Assembly (NCBI GenBank): GCA_018432935.1
Contig: JAHDSF010000006.1
Coordinates: 372,001 to 436,000, forward strand
Direction of reading: 5' to 3'
DNA length: 64,000 bases
From: Rhodospirillales bacterium
Lineage (GTDB): Bacteria; Pseudomonadota; Alphaproteobacteria; Rhodospirillales; Shumkoniaceae
Shown in pieces: positions 53,170 through 63,424 of this stretch (the stretch's first letter is position 1; each line of letters starts with the position of its first letter). The position numbers and the translations under genes are program-made. A model generated the notes under the pieces. It was not told the origin of the DNA, searched no databases, and saw only the letters and a program-made list of their open reading frames with translations.

Positions 53170-53850
53170 ATGGCGAACAGAATTCGGGCGTTGCCCCGCA
53201 GTGTCTTCCTCGTGGAATCGGAACGTCTGTTCAGGGAAGGTCTGAAAAAGCTCCTTCTCAATGCGGGCATTTCCGAACTGACCGAGGCGGAAACCATTGA
53301 AGAAGCTCTCAAGTCCGCGAGCAAGGACAATCCCCCGAACGTCGCAATGATCACCATCGGGAACGGCGGCGACAGCGGCATGCTGCAACATGTCCAGGCC
53401 TTCCGCGACATGTTCCCCGAGACCAAGATCATGGTGCTGATCCGACAGCCGACCAGCGAGAACGTCCGTCTGGCGATGGAGGTCGGGGCTCATGTGTGCG
53501 CGAGCAAGGACATCTCGATGCGGACCCTGCTTCTCTATCTCGAGATGCTGGCGATCGGGGAACGGGTGCTGTCGATCGATCTGGTCCGGGTGATGCTGGA
53601 GGGCCGGGACGTACGTCGCAACGAGGGAGCACGGGGCATTCCGGGCTTCTCGAAGCGGGAAGTGGATATCCTCGAGTGTCTGGCCCAGGGCATGCGCAAC
53701 CGCGAGATCGGCAGCCGACTGGGGATCCGGGAGTCCACCGTCAAGTTCCACCTGTCCTCGGTGCTGCGCAAGATCGGCGCCTCGAACCGCACCCAGGCAG
53801 TGCTGTGGGCTCGGGACCATGTGGCCAACCCCGTGAACTACCTCTCGTAG
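53170..53850 (+). CDS. LuxR-type regulator with degenerate receiver
   Basis: A 226-residue paralogue of the preceding gene with a clear LuxR helix-turn-helix at the C-terminus (FSKREVDILECLAQGMRNREIGSRLGIRESTVKFHLSSVL). In the receiver the acidic pair reads ES (VFLVESERLF) and the phospho-acceptor position is Thr (VAMITIGN), while the Lys is kept (CASKDIS). It therefore probably cannot be phosphorylated in the usual way and may act as a constitutive or ligand-controlled partner. GTG 53164 is an alternative start. Confidence 0.9.
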   Translation: MANRIRALPRSVFLVESERLFREGLKKLLLNAGISELTEAETIEEALKSASKDNPPNVAMITIGNGGDSGMLQHVQAFRDMFPETKIMVLIRQPTSENVRLAMEVGAHVCASKDISMRTLLLYLEMLAIGERVLSIDLVRVMLEGRDVRRNEGARGIPGFSKREVDILECLAQGMRNREIGSRLGIRESTVKFHLSSVLRKIGASNRTQAVLWARDHVANPVNYLS

Positions 53851-53876
53851 CAGCCGGCGCGACGGCGCCGCGCCGG

Positions 53877-55292
53877 TCAGCAGCGGCCGTAGACGTCCTC
53901 GAATCGCACGATGTCGTCTTCGCCAAGATAAGGGCCCGACTGCACCTCGATCAGCCGCAGCGGGACCTTGCCCGGGTTCTCGAGCGAGTGCCTGATGCCG
54001 AGCGGGATGTAGGTCGACTGGTTCTCTCCGAGCAGGAAGCTCTCGCCGTCGCGGTGAACGCGCGCCGTGCCCTGCACGACGATCCAGTGCTCGGCCCGGT
54101 GATGGTGCATCTGGACGCTGAGCTTGGCGCCGGGCTTGACGACGATCTGCTTGACCTGGAACCGCGGCCCGGCGTCGACGCAATGGTAGCTGCCCCAGGG
54201 GCGGTATACGGTCGAATGGACAAGGTGTTCCTGGCGGTCACCCTTCTCCAGCAGGCCGACCAGGGCCTTGAGGTCCGAGGGCCCGTTGCGCGGTCCGACG
54301 AGGATGGCATCGTCGGTGGCCACGACGACGAGGTCCTTCACCCCGAACGCGGCAACCAGCATCTTCTCCGAGCGGATGTAGCTGTCCCTGACGTCCTTCA
54401 CGAGGACGTCGCCGGCAAGAACGTTGCCGCTGGCATCCTTGCTGCCGATGTCCCACAGGGCCGACCATGCTCCGACGTCGTTCCATCCCATCTCGACCGG
54501 CACGACCACGGCGGCATCGGTCTTCTCCATCACCGCGTTGTCGATCGAGATGCTGGGGCAGGCCGCGAACGCCTCCTCGGGCAGTCGCAGGAACTCCAGA
54601 TCCTCGCGCATGCTCTCCATTGCCCGCCGGCAGTTCTCGACGATCGCCGGGGCATGCTTTGACAGTTCCTCGAGGAAGCGCCCGGCGCCGAACAGGAACA
54701 TGCCGCTGTTCCAGGCGTGCCGTCCTCCGGCGACCAGCCTTTCCGCAGTGGCCGAATCCGGCTTTTCGCGGAAGCTGGCGACCTTGAAGCAGCCGCCCTG
54801 CATGGGTGCGCCGATCTCGATGTAGCCGTAGCCGGTTTCCGCCCGCGTCGGCCGGATGCCGAAGGTCGCGAGCGCGCCGTCCGCGACCGCAGGCAGGGCC
54901 GCCGCGACCGCCTCCAGAAAGCGCTCGCGCTCCTCGACGATATGATCGGACGGCAGCACCATCATGATCGCGTCGGGATCGTCGCGCAGAAGCTCGAGCG
55001 CGGCGATCGCAACCGCCGGTGCCGTGTTCCTCGCGACCGGCTCCAGAATGATCCGGCGTGGCGCGACGCGGACCTCGCGCAGCTGCTCGGCGACGATGAA
55101 GCGGTGCTCCGCGTTGCAGATGACGAGCGGCGCGGCGAAGCGATCGTCGACCATCCGCAGCGCTGTCGCCTGGATCAGGGTATTTTCGGAGGTGAGAGCG
55201 AGGAACTGCTTCGGATAGGCGCGCCTCGACATCGGCCACAGCCGCATGCCCGAACCGCCGGACAGAATGACCGGGTGAATGGAGCTGCCCAT
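53877..55292 (-). CDS. manC: Mannose-1-phosphate guanylyltransferase / mannose-6-phosphate isomerase
   Basis: A 471-residue bifunctional type II PMI/GMP like ManC, AlgA and XanB. The nucleotidyltransferase motif is VILSGGSGMRLWPMSR with YPKQFL following; the isomerase part is a C-terminal cupin (about 350-470) with the metal-binding MHHHRAEHWIVVQGTARV. It makes GDP-mannose from mannose-1-phosphate and interconverts fructose-6-P and mannose-6-P, feeding mannose or derivatives into the polysaccharide. The ATG at 55292 follows GGAGGTGA. It is divergent from the polyprenyl-phosphate sugar transferase gene. Confidence 0.96.
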   Translation of the reverse strand: MGSSIHPVILSGGSGMRLWPMSRRAYPKQFLALTSENTLIQATALRMVDDRFAAPLVICNAEHRFIVAEQLREVRVAPRRIILEPVARNTAPAVAIAALELLRDDPDAIMMVLPSDHIVEERERFLEAVAAALPAVADGALATFGIRPTRAETGYGYIEIGAPMQGGCFKVASFREKPDSATAERLVAGGRHAWNSGMFLFGAGRFLEELSKHAPAIVENCRRAMESMREDLEFLRLPEEAFAACPSISIDNAVMEKTDAAVVVPVEMGWNDVGAWSALWDIGSKDASGNVLAGDVLVKDVRDSYIRSEKMLVAAFGVKDLVVVATDDAILVGPRNGPSDLKALVGLLEKGDRQEHLVHSTVYRPWGSYHCVDAGPRFQVKQIVVKPGAKLSVQMHHHRAEHWIVVQGTARVHRDGESFLLGENQSTYIPLGIRHSLENPGKVPLRLIEVQSGPYLGEDDIVRFEDVYGRC

Positions 55293-55601
55293 CGCTTCAC
55301 CTCCTTCGGCCTTGCCGCGGCATCGCGCCGCGGCGTCTGGCTGAAATGGTTGCCGATGCGGAAACCGGCGACACGTGTCGACCTCTGCGCGCCAGGGTTC
55401 ATCCGGGTAAGCCCCGCGGCTTCTGGGCTACCCGCATGGAAGATACCCAATCGCCCACCCGTCGTCAGCAGCCGGAGACCGCAAATACAGACCTGACCAT
55501 CTTGCACGGTTCGGGGCGTCTCGGGGGGCTGGCCCTGCATGTCGTTGCAGACAGCTCGCTATCATCAGACTTCGATCGCCCCGCATACGGGAGAGTGAGC
55601 T
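55293..55601. other. Divergent intergenic region, manC / wcaJ-like gene
   Basis: About 310 bases with no gene. It must hold the promoters of both genes, but I found no pair of boxes with good spacing on either strand. A TGGC...TTGC arrangement at about 55529 has the wrong spacing for sigma54. Confidence 0.4.
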
Positions 55602-57062
55602 GTGAAGGATTTGAACGCCCCACAGGAGGAGATGCCGGGCTCGGTCACAGCGCGGCTCGGCCGCACGCCGGGACTTCCCTACCGGCTCGTGCTGAGCCTG
55701 ACGCCGCTCATTGACGTCACCCTTATCATGGTGACCGGGTTCGTCGTCTACTTCGGTTATGCGCTGTGGAACGTCGAAGAGCTGAGAATGTACGTGACCG
55801 CCCTGCTGGTCTACTCGGGGCTGACCGTCATGTCCTTCAAGCTCTGCGATCTCTATGACTTCGACGTCCTCAACCCGCCCGGCTTCCAGCTCGTCCGCAT
55901 CGCGGCGGCCTCGCTGGTAGTGTTCTCGGTGATGCTGGGAATGGGCTACGCCTTCAAGGTGACCGACGAGTTCTCGCGGGTGTGGGGATTCGCGACCTTC
56001 CTCGGCGCGACCGCCGTGCTGTACCTGTATCGCTACGCCTTTTTCCTCCTGGTCCAGCGCTCCTCGCGCCAGGGCCGCATTGTGCGCAACATCGCGCTGT
56101 TCGGCTGTGGCGACCAGGCGGTCAGGCTGGTCAAGAGCCTGGACGTCGACCGCGAGCCGTGGAACCGCGTGGTCGGCGTCTTTGACGACCGGCTGAGCAG
56201 GATCGGCGCCACCTTCTGCGGGCTGCCCGTTCTTGGTTCGGTCGACGACCTCGTCCGCTATGCCCGCACCAACCATCTGGACGACGTGATCATCGCCTTG
56301 CCGTGGAACGCCGAGAAGCGCATTACCGGCATCGTCAACCGCCTCACCGAGCTTCCGGTCGGGATCCAGCTCGGCTCCGACCTGGCCGGGTATTCGTTCA
56401 CCAGGCATCACTTCAAGCGGATCGGCGGCGCCCACGTGATGACGGTGCAACGCAAGCCTCTCGACGGGTGGGGAGGGGTGATCAAGGCGGTCGAAGACCG
56501 ACTGTTCGCAGTTCTGATGATTGCCGCCTTTTCGCCCCTGATGGCCTTGGTCGCGCTGCTCATCAAGCTCGATAGCCGGGGGCCGGTGCTGTACAAGCAG
56601 CCGCGCTACGGCTTCAACAACCGCGTCTTCAACGTTTACAAGTTCCGCTCGATGTACGTCGACCGCCCGCCCGAAAAGGGCGTTCCCCAGGCGACCAAGG
56701 ATGATCCCCGGGTGACCCGGGTCGGGCGCTTCATCCGGCGCACCAGCCTTGACGAGCTGCCGCAGCTGTTCAACGTCCTGGAAGGTACGATGTCGCTGGT
56801 TGGACCCCGGCCGCACGCCGTGGCCCACAACGAGGAGTACGCGCGCATCATCGACGGCTACTTCGCCCGCCACCGCGTCAAGCCCGGCATCACCGGCTGG
56901 GCCCAGGTCAATGGCCTGCGCGGAGAGACGGATACCCCGGAGAAAATGGCGGCGCGGGTGCGCTACGACGTCTACTACATCGAGAACTGGTCTCTCGCCT
57001 TCGACTTCCTGATCCTGGTCCGGACCGCGATCGTCGGCTTCATCAACAAGAACGCCTACTGA
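55602..57062 (+). CDS. Undecaprenyl-phosphate sugar phosphotransferase (WcaJ/ExoY type)
   Basis: A 486-residue polyisoprenyl-phosphate hexose-1-phosphate transferase. Four or five N-terminal membrane helices and a Rossmann-like CoA-binding domain ([18 protein letters not shown]) are followed by the bacterial sugar transferase domain. The latter has the membrane hairpin near [19 protein letters not shown] and the motifs [22 protein letters not shown] and [10 protein letters not shown]. It attaches the first sugar, probably glucose, to undecaprenyl phosphate, starting the EPS repeat. The GTG at 55602 is the likely start. Confidence 0.95.
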   Translation: MKDLNAPQEEMPGSVTARLGRTPGLPYRLVLSLTPLIDVTLIMVTGFVVYFGYALWNVEELRMYVTALLVYSGLTVMSFKLCDLYDFDVLNPPGFQLVRIAAASLVVFSVMLGMGYAFKVTDEFSRVWGFATFLGATAVLYLYRYAFFLLVQRSSRQGRIVRNIALFGCGDQAVRLVKSLDVDREPWNRVVGVFDDRLSRIGATFCGLPVLGSVDDLVRYARTNHLDDVIIALPWNAEKRITGIVNRLTELPVGIQLGSDLAGYSFTRHHFKRIGGAHVMTVQRKPLDGWGGVIKAVEDRLFAVLMIAAFSPLMALVALLIKLDSRGPVLYKQPRYGFNNRVFNVYKFRSMYVDRPPEKGVPQATKDDPRVTRVGRFIRRTSLDELPQLFNVLEGTMSLVGPRPHAVAHNEEYARIIDGYFARHRVKPGITGWAQVNGLRGETDTPEKMAARVRYDVYYIENWSLAFDFLILVRTAIVGFINKNAY

Positions 57063-57175
57063 GCTTCCGCGATCCCGCCGTCGCGGCCCGGACTCCACCA
57101 CATCCACAGAGGCGATGCCGGGTCGAGCCCGGCCCAATGACGCGCCCACTTGCTCTCCCCCTCCCGAAAGCGGAA

Positions 57176-57199
57176 GGGGCCGGCTCTGCAGCCGGCCCC
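57176..57199. terminator. Stem loop between convergent EPS genes
   Basis: A perfect 10-bp stem GGGGCCGGCT/AGCCGGCCCC with loop CTGC, in the gap between the sugar transferase gene and the porin gene. It lacks a T-run and could serve both directions. Confidence 0.6.
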
Positions 57200-57230
57200 C
57201 CGCGTCCCTTTCGGGAAAGCTCCGCAGGCG

Positions 57231-58469
57231 TCAGAACGCCGCTTCGAGCCCGACCCACACGACGTTGCGATCGAAATCCTCGTTCGGGAGGTTCGAATCG
57301 CGGGTCGAGAAGATGTACTGGGCCAGCAGCGAGAAGTTGGAGTTGAAGTAGTAGCGGCCGCCCACGGCGATGTCGTAGTTGTCGTCTTCGCGCTGATCGC
57401 CGCCGGAGAAGTCCGTGTTGCGGTAGCCGACGTCGGCGAATGCCAGCGCGTTCGGCAGGATGGCATGCTCGACGCCGAGGCCGCCGGCTGTCACCACCTT
57501 GGTCGCCGCGCCGTTGCGGGTCGTCTGGGTCTCGTCCCGCGACAGACGGGCCTTCAGGGTGGTCGAAGGAGTGACGTTGTAGCCGGCCGAGAAGCGGGCG
57601 ATCCACACGGCGTCATCGTCGAACCGCGCGTCGTCGAACATCCAGAGGCCGCCGCCCGCCGCAGCGTCGATCGTCCACACGTCGCCCAGAGTGAACTCGG
57701 CGCCGACCAGCGCGCCGGCACGGCTCGCGTCGCGGTCGAAATTGTTGAAGTCGACGCGGCGGTCGTAATCCTTGTTCTCGTAGAACGGCTCGAAGTAGGG
57801 CTGCACCAGCGGCGAAATCTTGTAGCCGATGCGACCGTCGGTCAGCCAGTCGACGCGGTCGCGGTCTTCCTGGGTACTGTCAAGGTAGTTCCAGTCGCGG
57901 GCATCGGTGCCAACCCGCACCACCCAAGGACCGACCTCGCGGGCGTAGGCAGCCTGGCCCCGCAGCACGTGTGCCATCCGGGGCTTGCCGCCGACCGGCT
58001 GATCTTCTTCGGGGTCTTCGCGGCTGATCTGGACCCGCTGATGGCTGACACCGGCCGAAATGGTATCGATCGGGGTGGGGCGGAAGTCCCCTGCCACGCC
58101 GAAATTCCACTCTTCGGTATCCTGATTGTCGAGCTCGTTGTAGATCGAGAACGCCGCTTCAGCGACCGCCTCGACGGAGAAGATGCCCCGATCCGCCTCG
58201 AGCTTCAGGCCCGGGCGGATCTGGGTGATCATGTCGTCGCGCTCGTTGTCTTCGGACGCGAAGACGTTGCTGTCATAGTACTCGCGCAGCTGGATGCTGG
58301 GCTTGACGGAGATCCCCTCGACGAGGCCGAATCCCTTGGGTTCGAAATTCTCCTGGGTCCGCTCGTATACCGAGACCCCGGGAGCCGCTGTCGGCAGCTC
58401 TTGAGCAGCCGCCGGCCATGCAACGGCCACCAGACCCGCAGCAAACAAGGATTGCCCTTTAAGGCTCAC
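57231..58469 (-). CDS. Outer membrane beta-barrel protein of EPS locus
   Basis: A 412-residue exported barrel protein. The signal peptide (LFAAGLVAVAWPAAAQE) is followed by many amphipathic strands with alternating Tyr/Phe/Val and by acidic loops. The C-terminal strand ends in F (VVWVGLEAAF). It resembles the BBP2_2 putative porin family that accompanies exopolysaccharide export genes. The GTG at 58469 follows GGAGG. Operon position after wza suggests a role in polymer passage or anchoring at the outer membrane. Confidence 0.88.
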   Translation of the reverse strand: MSLKGQSLFAAGLVAVAWPAAAQELPTAAPGVSVYERTQENFEPKGFGLVEGISVKPSIQLREYYDSNVFASEDNERDDMITQIRPGLKLEADRGIFSVEAVAEAAFSIYNELDNQDTEEWNFGVAGDFRPTPIDTISAGVSHQRVQISREDPEEDQPVGGKPRMAHVLRGQAAYAREVGPWVVRVGTDARDWNYLDSTQEDRDRVDWLTDGRIGYKISPLVQPYFEPFYENKDYDRRVDFNNFDRDASRAGALVGAEFTLGDVWTIDAAAGGGLWMFDDARFDDDAVWIARFSAGYNVTPSTTLKARLSRDETQTTRNGAATKVVTAGGLGVEHAILPNALAFADVGYRNTDFSGGDQREDDNYDIAVGGRYYFNSNFSLLAQYIFSTRDSNLPNEDFDRNVVWVGLEAAF

Positions 58470-58551
58470 GTCACCCTCCACCCCTCTGCCTTAGCGCACT
58501 TCGGCTGGCGGTATTATAGGTGCCACCTGCCGTATAGGCCAAGCCTTTATT

Positions 58552-59118
58552 TCAATACAATTCGTAGACATAGACCGTGTCGTCGGGATGGATCGGCGTG
58601 TCGCGGGTGGCGCGGAATTCCTTGGGCACGCCGTTGACCTGCCGTGTCACGCCGAAATAGTCCTTGTGCGCGAGCTCCGTGAAGCCGCCGCCGACCGCAA
58701 TCGCGTTGAGGACGGTCATGTCCTTGGCATAGGGATAGGCGCCCGGATTGTTGACGCCGCCGACCACGTAGATCGGCCTTGTCGTCACCACCTGCACGCT
58801 CACGTTGGGATTGACCAGCATGTTCTTGAGCTTCTTGGCGATCTCGCCCTCGAGCTGGGCGGTGGTCATGCCCTTCGCGCTGACGGCGCCGGCCAGCGGC
58901 ATCGAGAACTGGCCCTTTTCGTCGATCCGATAATCCTGCGGGATGGTGTCCTCGCCGAACACGACCACGCGGATCTGGTCGCCGGTGTCGAGCTGGTAGG
59001 CCGCAAGCGGTTCCGCCTGCAGGGGCGGAAGGCCGCTGGCCGGATTGTTGACGCAGCCGGCGGCAAGCCAGGCAACGGCAAGCACGCCCACGACTCGGAA
59101 CCAAGGCTTCATCGACAT
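58552..59118 (-). CDS. wza: Polysaccharide export outer-membrane lipoprotein, Wza family
   Basis: A 188-residue lipoprotein (lipobox LAAGC) with the Poly_export domain (YQLDTGDQIRVVVFGED, FSMPLAGAVSAKGMTTAQLE) and one SLBB-like segment (PIYVVGGVNNPGAYPYAKDMTV). It is shorter than E. coli Wza, as is common for ExoF/GumB-like members. The ATG at 59118 follows AGGAGG. Together with the Wzc-like kinase it forms the export channel from inner to outer membrane. Confidence 0.93.
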   Translation of the reverse strand: MSMKPWFRVVGVLAVAWLAAGCVNNPASGLPPLQAEPLAAYQLDTGDQIRVVVFGEDTIPQDYRIDEKGQFSMPLAGAVSAKGMTTAQLEGEIAKKLKNMLVNPNVSVQVVTTRPIYVVGGVNNPGAYPYAKDMTVLNAIAVGGGFTELAHKDYFGVTRQVNGVPKEFRATRDTPIHPDDTVYVYELY

Positions 59119-59158
59119 GTCACACCTCCTGTCTTTCGCTTCTGGCAAGCCACAACAA

Positions 59159-61417
59159 TCAGGCCTTCGCGTAATACTTGCGAACGGCCGTCGTATACCC
59201 CCCGGAATCGCTGTAGCCGTACTGGACATGACGCTTCGGGTCGACCTGGGACAGAACGACGCCCAGCAGATGGGAGCCGGTCTGCACCAGCTGCCGCATC
59301 CCCGAGATGACGACGTCGCGCGGCGCCCCGCCCCAGCGGACCACGAACAGCACGCTCGTGAACCGCGCCAGCAGGAGGGCGTCCGAGACGGCGGACACCG
59401 GCGGGGAATCGATGATCACCAGATCGTAGGCCTGGCCGGCCTTCTCGAGCAGGCTCCTCATCCGTTCGGACGTGAAGATGCCTTGTGGGCTGCTGACGGT
59501 CGTCGTGCCGGCGGTGATGACGTGCACGCTCGAGTGACGGTCCCGGCTGACCACGTCTTCGAGTGTCCGCTCGGCGGCAAGGTAGTCGGTCAGACCTGGT
59601 CCGGCCTTGAGGCCCAGCGTCGAATGCACCTTGGCCTGGCGGATGTCGGCATCGATCACCAGCACCCGCTGCCCGGCGGCGGCCTGCACGCGGGCGAGGC
59701 CGAGGGCGATCGACGTCTTGCCCTCGCCGGGCTGGGCCGAGGTGATGAGGATGCGATTGTTGCCCCCATCCTCCCGCGCCAGGGTGATGCCGGTTGCGAT
59801 CCGCCGCAGCGCCTCGGTAGCGATCGAGTTCGGTGATCGCAGCACGTGGTTGGGCAAGCCGAGCCGGCGGGCGCGCCAGCCCGACAGCAGCGGCACGTGG
59901 CCGAGCACGGCGGCGCCGGTCTCGCTCTCCACCTCGTCGCTGCTGCGGAACGAGGTATCCATCATCTCGAGCACGAAGGCGAGCGCCACGCCCACCGCGG
60001 TCGCCGAGATCAGGGCCAGGAACAGGATGACCGACTTCTTGGGGAAGGACGGGTCCACCGGCACGTCGGAATAGGTGACGATCCGGGCGTCCGGGGTCTT
60101 GGTCACCATGTCCTGCTGGGCGCTGGTCGAGATGAAGCGCGCCAGGAAGGTATCCAGCAGCGTCCTGGCTGCGGTCGCTTCCTGCTCCAGGCTGCGGAGC
60201 TCGACGTCGGCGCTGTTGCCTGCCGACAGCTCGGTCTTCAGGGTGCGCATCCGTGCCTGCAGCGCCGTCTCGCGATCGCGGGCGATGGCCACCTGATTCT
60301 CGAGCGAGCGGGCAACCTTCTCGACCTCGTTGCCGATGATCCGGCGGACGTCGGAGAGCTGCGCCGTCGCGTCGCGCATCCGGGGATGATTGGGGGCGTA
60401 TTTGGTCGCGTATTCCGAGACCAGCGCCTGAAGCCTGGTCTCCTCTTCGCGCAGCCTCTGGATGAGCTGGTTGGAGATGACGGCGTCCGACGACGCAGCC
60501 TGCCCGCGGGCCGAAAGCCGACGCACCTGCTGGAGCTGGGCCTCGGCCTCCGAGCGCTGGGTGCGGGCGAGGCTGAGGGCGGTATTGAGCTCGGTGACCT
60601 CCTGGGTCAGCAGCGCCTCGCCGCGCTCGCCCCGGAACAGGTTGGCCTTGCGGCGGAACTCTTCGACTGCCTGCTCCTTGGTCTCGACGTCGCGCCGCAG
60701 GTCGGAGACGCGGGCATTCAGCCAGTCGGTGATCTTGCGCGTCGATTCCAGTTTCTGGTCGAGGCGCTCGACGATGTAGAGCTCGGCGACGGTATTGACG
60801 ACGCGGGCGGCGAGCTGCGGGTTCTCCGAGACGAACTCGACGGTGATCGCTCGCGACCGCCCGACCGGAGCCACCTCGAGCCGGTCGAGGTAGTTGTCGA
60901 CGACGGCCACCTCGATCTGGTCCTGCGGATTGATCATCACCGCAGAGGGATCTTCGGGCGCGATCAACCCGACGATCGGCCGGACGATACTCAGATTGAT
61001 GAAGCTCTTGATGTTGCTGACGAGGTTCGGCGGCTCGAGGGTCGAGTTGAACTCCGCCACCTGCTCGAGGCCAAGCTGATGGACGACTTTGCGGGCGAGG
61101 CCGCGGGATTTCAGGACCTCGGTCTCGCTCTCGATGGTCGCGGCGTCGCTGGGCATGCCTGCCATCACCGCCTCGACGTCGATCGGCCCCAGCCGCTCCG
61201 CTTCGAGGATCAGCAGGGACTGCGCAGTGTAGAGCGGCGTCAGCATGAACACCGCGACCGTGGCCAGCAGGAGCAGGAAGAAGGCAGTGCCCAGGATCAG
61301 GCCCTTGCGTCGCCACAACTTGCGCAGGATCTGCATCAGCGCCGGCTTTTGCGCCTTGTTCCCCCCCCCCTGCAGACGAAGCGTGCTCAAACGATCGAAC
61401 GGAATGGGATTAGCCAC
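59159..61417 (-). CDS. wzc: Tyrosine autokinase/chain-length regulator, Wzc/ExoP type
   Basis: A 752-residue inner-membrane protein. Membrane helix 1 (about 40-62) and helix 2 (about 448-475) flank a periplasmic Wzz-like coiled-coil region. The cytoplasmic BY-kinase domain has Walker A (AQPGEGKTS, near 560), Walker A' (VLVIDADIRQ) and Walker B (LVIIDSPP). A Tyr-rich C-terminus (YGYSDSGGYTTAVRKYY) provides autophosphorylation sites. It regulates polymer length and Wza gating. The GTG at 61417 follows AGGAGG. A run of ten G (61361-61370) encodes part of residues 16-19, a potential slippage site. Confidence 0.95.
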   Translation of the reverse strand: MANPIPFDRLSTLRLQGGGNKAQKPALMQILRKLWRRKGLILGTAFFLLLLATVAVFMLTPLYTAQSLLILEAERLGPIDVEAVMAGMPSDAATIESETEVLKSRGLARKVVHQLGLEQVAEFNSTLEPPNLVSNIKSFINLSIVRPIVGLIAPEDPSAVMINPQDQIEVAVVDNYLDRLEVAPVGRSRAITVEFVSENPQLAARVVNTVAELYIVERLDQKLESTRKITDWLNARVSDLRRDVETKEQAVEEFRRKANLFRGERGEALLTQEVTELNTALSLARTQRSEAEAQLQQVRRLSARGQAASSDAVISNQLIQRLREEETRLQALVSEYATKYAPNHPRMRDATAQLSDVRRIIGNEVEKVARSLENQVAIARDRETALQARMRTLKTELSAGNSADVELRSLEQEATAARTLLDTFLARFISTSAQQDMVTKTPDARIVTYSDVPVDPSFPKKSVILFLALISATAVGVALAFVLEMMDTSFRSSDEVESETGAAVLGHVPLLSGWRARRLGLPNHVLRSPNSIATEALRRIATGITLAREDGGNNRILITSAQPGEGKTSIALGLARVQAAAGQRVLVIDADIRQAKVHSTLGLKAGPGLTDYLAAERTLEDVVSRDRHSSVHVITAGTTTVSSPQGIFTSERMRSLLEKAGQAYDLVIIDSPPVSAVSDALLLARFTSVLFVVRWGGAPRDVVISGMRQLVQTGSHLLGVVLSQVDPKRHVQYGYSDSGGYTTAVRKYYAKA
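61361..61370 (-). repeat. Homopolymer G10 in the 5' part of wzc
   Basis: Ten consecutive G in the coding strand (ten C on the + strand) spanning the Gln-Gly-Gly-Gly codons 16-19. Loss or gain of a base would shift the frame before the first membrane helix. Confidence 0.95.
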
Positions 61418-61450
61418 GGTACCGCCTCCTCAATGAGCGCCCAGTTGCCG

Positions 61451-63394
61451 TCATGACGCGGCACGAAGGCTCTCTCGCGCCGACAGCAGATCGCCGAGGC
61501 TGCGTGCGCCAAAGTTGGCCTCGACGTACCCGATGAGAGCCTGCAGGCTCTCCTCCGGCTGATGGTTGGTCGTGTCGACGAGAAGCTCGGGTTGGAGCGG
61601 TTCCTCGTACGGCGCCGACACCCCCGTGAAGTTCTCGATCTCGCCCTGACGCGCCCTGCGGTAGAGGCCCTTCGGGTCTCTTTGCTCGCAGGTCGCCAGA
61701 TCGGCCTTGACGTGGATCTCGTGGAACAGGTTGCCCGCGATTTCCCGCACCCGCCGGCGGTCAGAGCGGTAGGGCGAGATGAAGGCGGTGATGACGAGGA
61801 CGCCGGCGTTGGCGAAGACGTGCGCCATCTCGCCGACCCGGCGGATGTTCTCGGCCCGGTCCTCGGGAGAGAAGCCGAGGTCGGCGCACAGGCCGTGCCG
61901 GACATTATCACCGTCGAGAACGAACACCTGGTAGCCCTTGGCGTGCAGGAACTGCTCCAGGGCGAACCCCAGCGTCGACTTGCCCGAGCCGGAAAGCCCG
62001 GTCAGCCAGATGATTCCGCTCTTGTGGCCGTTCGAGACCCAGCGCTGCTCGAGGCTGACGCGGTGGGCCACCCGCGTGATGTTGGTCGACTTGATGGCGA
62101 CCGAAGAGCGGGCGTCGGCATAACCGTCCGTGCTGACCAGCCCTCCACCCACGGTATCGAAGTTGTCGACCAGCACGAACCGGCCTGCACGCGGGTCCTC
62201 CGAGAAATCGTCGAGGGACATCAGGGCCCGCGACCGCAGCACCACCTCGGCGATCTCGTTGCGCTCGACCTTGTCGGCGTCACTGCCCGAAAGGTCGGCG
62301 ACGTTGATGACGCGCTCGATCGCCTCGACCGTCACCATGTGCTCGGCGGTGTTGATCTTCATCTTGTAGTGGCGGCCGACCGTCATCGGCTCGCTTCCGA
62401 ACCAGAACAGACGGCCGCGGAACACCTTCGACAGCATCGGCGGGTTGGCCGAGTGGCTGATCACCTCGCCGCGCTCGACGAAGATCTGCTGGTCGAGGGT
62501 GATGCCGATCGACTGCCCCGCGCGGGCCGCGATGATCGGTCCGTCGGCGTTCCAGCCTTCGATCGAGTTGACGCGGGCCTGCTTGTTGGAGGGTGAGAAG
62601 AGGATCGTATCGCCGGTCCGGAGATGGCCGCTCTGCAGCCGGCCCGCGATGATCCGGCGATCGTCGAACTTGTAGACATCCTGGACCGGGAGCCGGAGCG
62701 GCAGGTCCTCGCCGCCGACCGGCCTGGGAAAGCTGTCGAGGGCGTCGACGACGGTCGACCCGGTGTACCAGGGCATGCTCGTCGAGGGTGAGGCGATGTT
62801 GTCCCCTTCGCGGGCGCAGATCGGAATCACCGGGACGTGCTCGGAATCGAGGCCCAGGCTCCACAGGTACGAGGTCACCGAGGCCGCCACTTCCTGGAAC
62901 CTGGCTTCGGAGAAGCCGACCTTGTCCATCTTGTTGACGACGACGGCGATCTGGCGAACCCCGAACAGGTGGAGCAGGTACCCGTGCGTGCGGGTTTGCT
63001 CCTGCATGCCTTCGTCGGCGTCCACCACCAGGAGAGCGGCATCCGCGGATGCTGCGCCGGTGATCATGTTCTTGATGAACTCTCGGTGTCCCGGCGCGTC
63101 GATGATGACGTAGTCGCGCAGCTCGGTCTTGAACCACATCTGGGTGGTGTCGATGGTGATGCCCTGGTCGCGCTCCGCCATTAGGGCGTCGAGCAGGAAG
63201 GCCCACTCGAACCGCACGCCGCGCGCGTCGCACGCGCGCCTGACCGACTCGAACTTGCCGTCGGGCAACGAATTGGTGTCGTAGAACAGCCTCCCGATGA
63301 GGCTCGACTTGCCGTGGTCGACGTGACCGACGATGACAATCCGGACCGGCGACTGGGTCGAGGAACGCCGCGGGGCAGTGCTCGTGATCGGCAT
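61451..63394 (-). CDS. cysNC: Sulfate adenylyltransferase large subunit/APS kinase fusion
   Basis: A 647-residue bifunctional enzyme. The N-terminal GTPase of ATP sulfurylase (CysN) has [17 protein letters not shown] and NKMD. The C-terminal APS kinase (CysC) starts about residue 455 with [16 protein letters not shown], then [15 protein letters not shown]. With CysD it converts sulfate to APS and on to PAPS, used for assimilation or for sulfation of carbohydrates. The ATG at 63394 is chosen. It lies 33 bases before wzc in the same direction and 30 bases after cysD. Confidence 0.96.
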   Translation of the reverse strand: MPITSTAPRRSSTQSPVRIVIVGHVDHGKSSLIGRLFYDTNSLPDGKFESVRRACDARGVRFEWAFLLDALMAERDQGITIDTTQMWFKTELRDYVIIDAPGHREFIKNMITGAASADAALLVVDADEGMQEQTRTHGYLLHLFGVRQIAVVVNKMDKVGFSEARFQEVAASVTSYLWSLGLDSEHVPVIPICAREGDNIASPSTSMPWYTGSTVVDALDSFPRPVGGEDLPLRLPVQDVYKFDDRRIIAGRLQSGHLRTGDTILFSPSNKQARVNSIEGWNADGPIIAARAGQSIGITLDQQIFVERGEVISHSANPPMLSKVFRGRLFWFGSEPMTVGRHYKMKINTAEHMVTVEAIERVINVADLSGSDADKVERNEIAEVVLRSRALMSLDDFSEDPRAGRFVLVDNFDTVGGGLVSTDGYADARSSVAIKSTNITRVAHRVSLEQRWVSNGHKSGIIWLTGLSGSGKSTLGFALEQFLHAKGYQVFVLDGDNVRHGLCADLGFSPEDRAENIRRVGEMAHVFANAGVLVITAFISPYRSDRRRVREIAGNLFHEIHVKADLATCEQRDPKGLYRRARQGEIENFTGVSAPYEEPLQPELLVDTTNHQPEESLQALIGYVEANFGARSLGDLLSARESLRAAS

Positions 63395-63424
63395 GGGGTT
63401 TTCTCCTCTATGTCTCGGCGGCAC

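Noticed and set aside
55525..55552. Sigma54 promoter before the sugar transferase gene
   Set aside because: GG and GC elements are 14 bases apart rather than the required 10.
59159..61417. wzc as a pseudogene due to the G10 run
   Set aside because: The frame is open from the GTG start to the stop and all kinase motifs are present.
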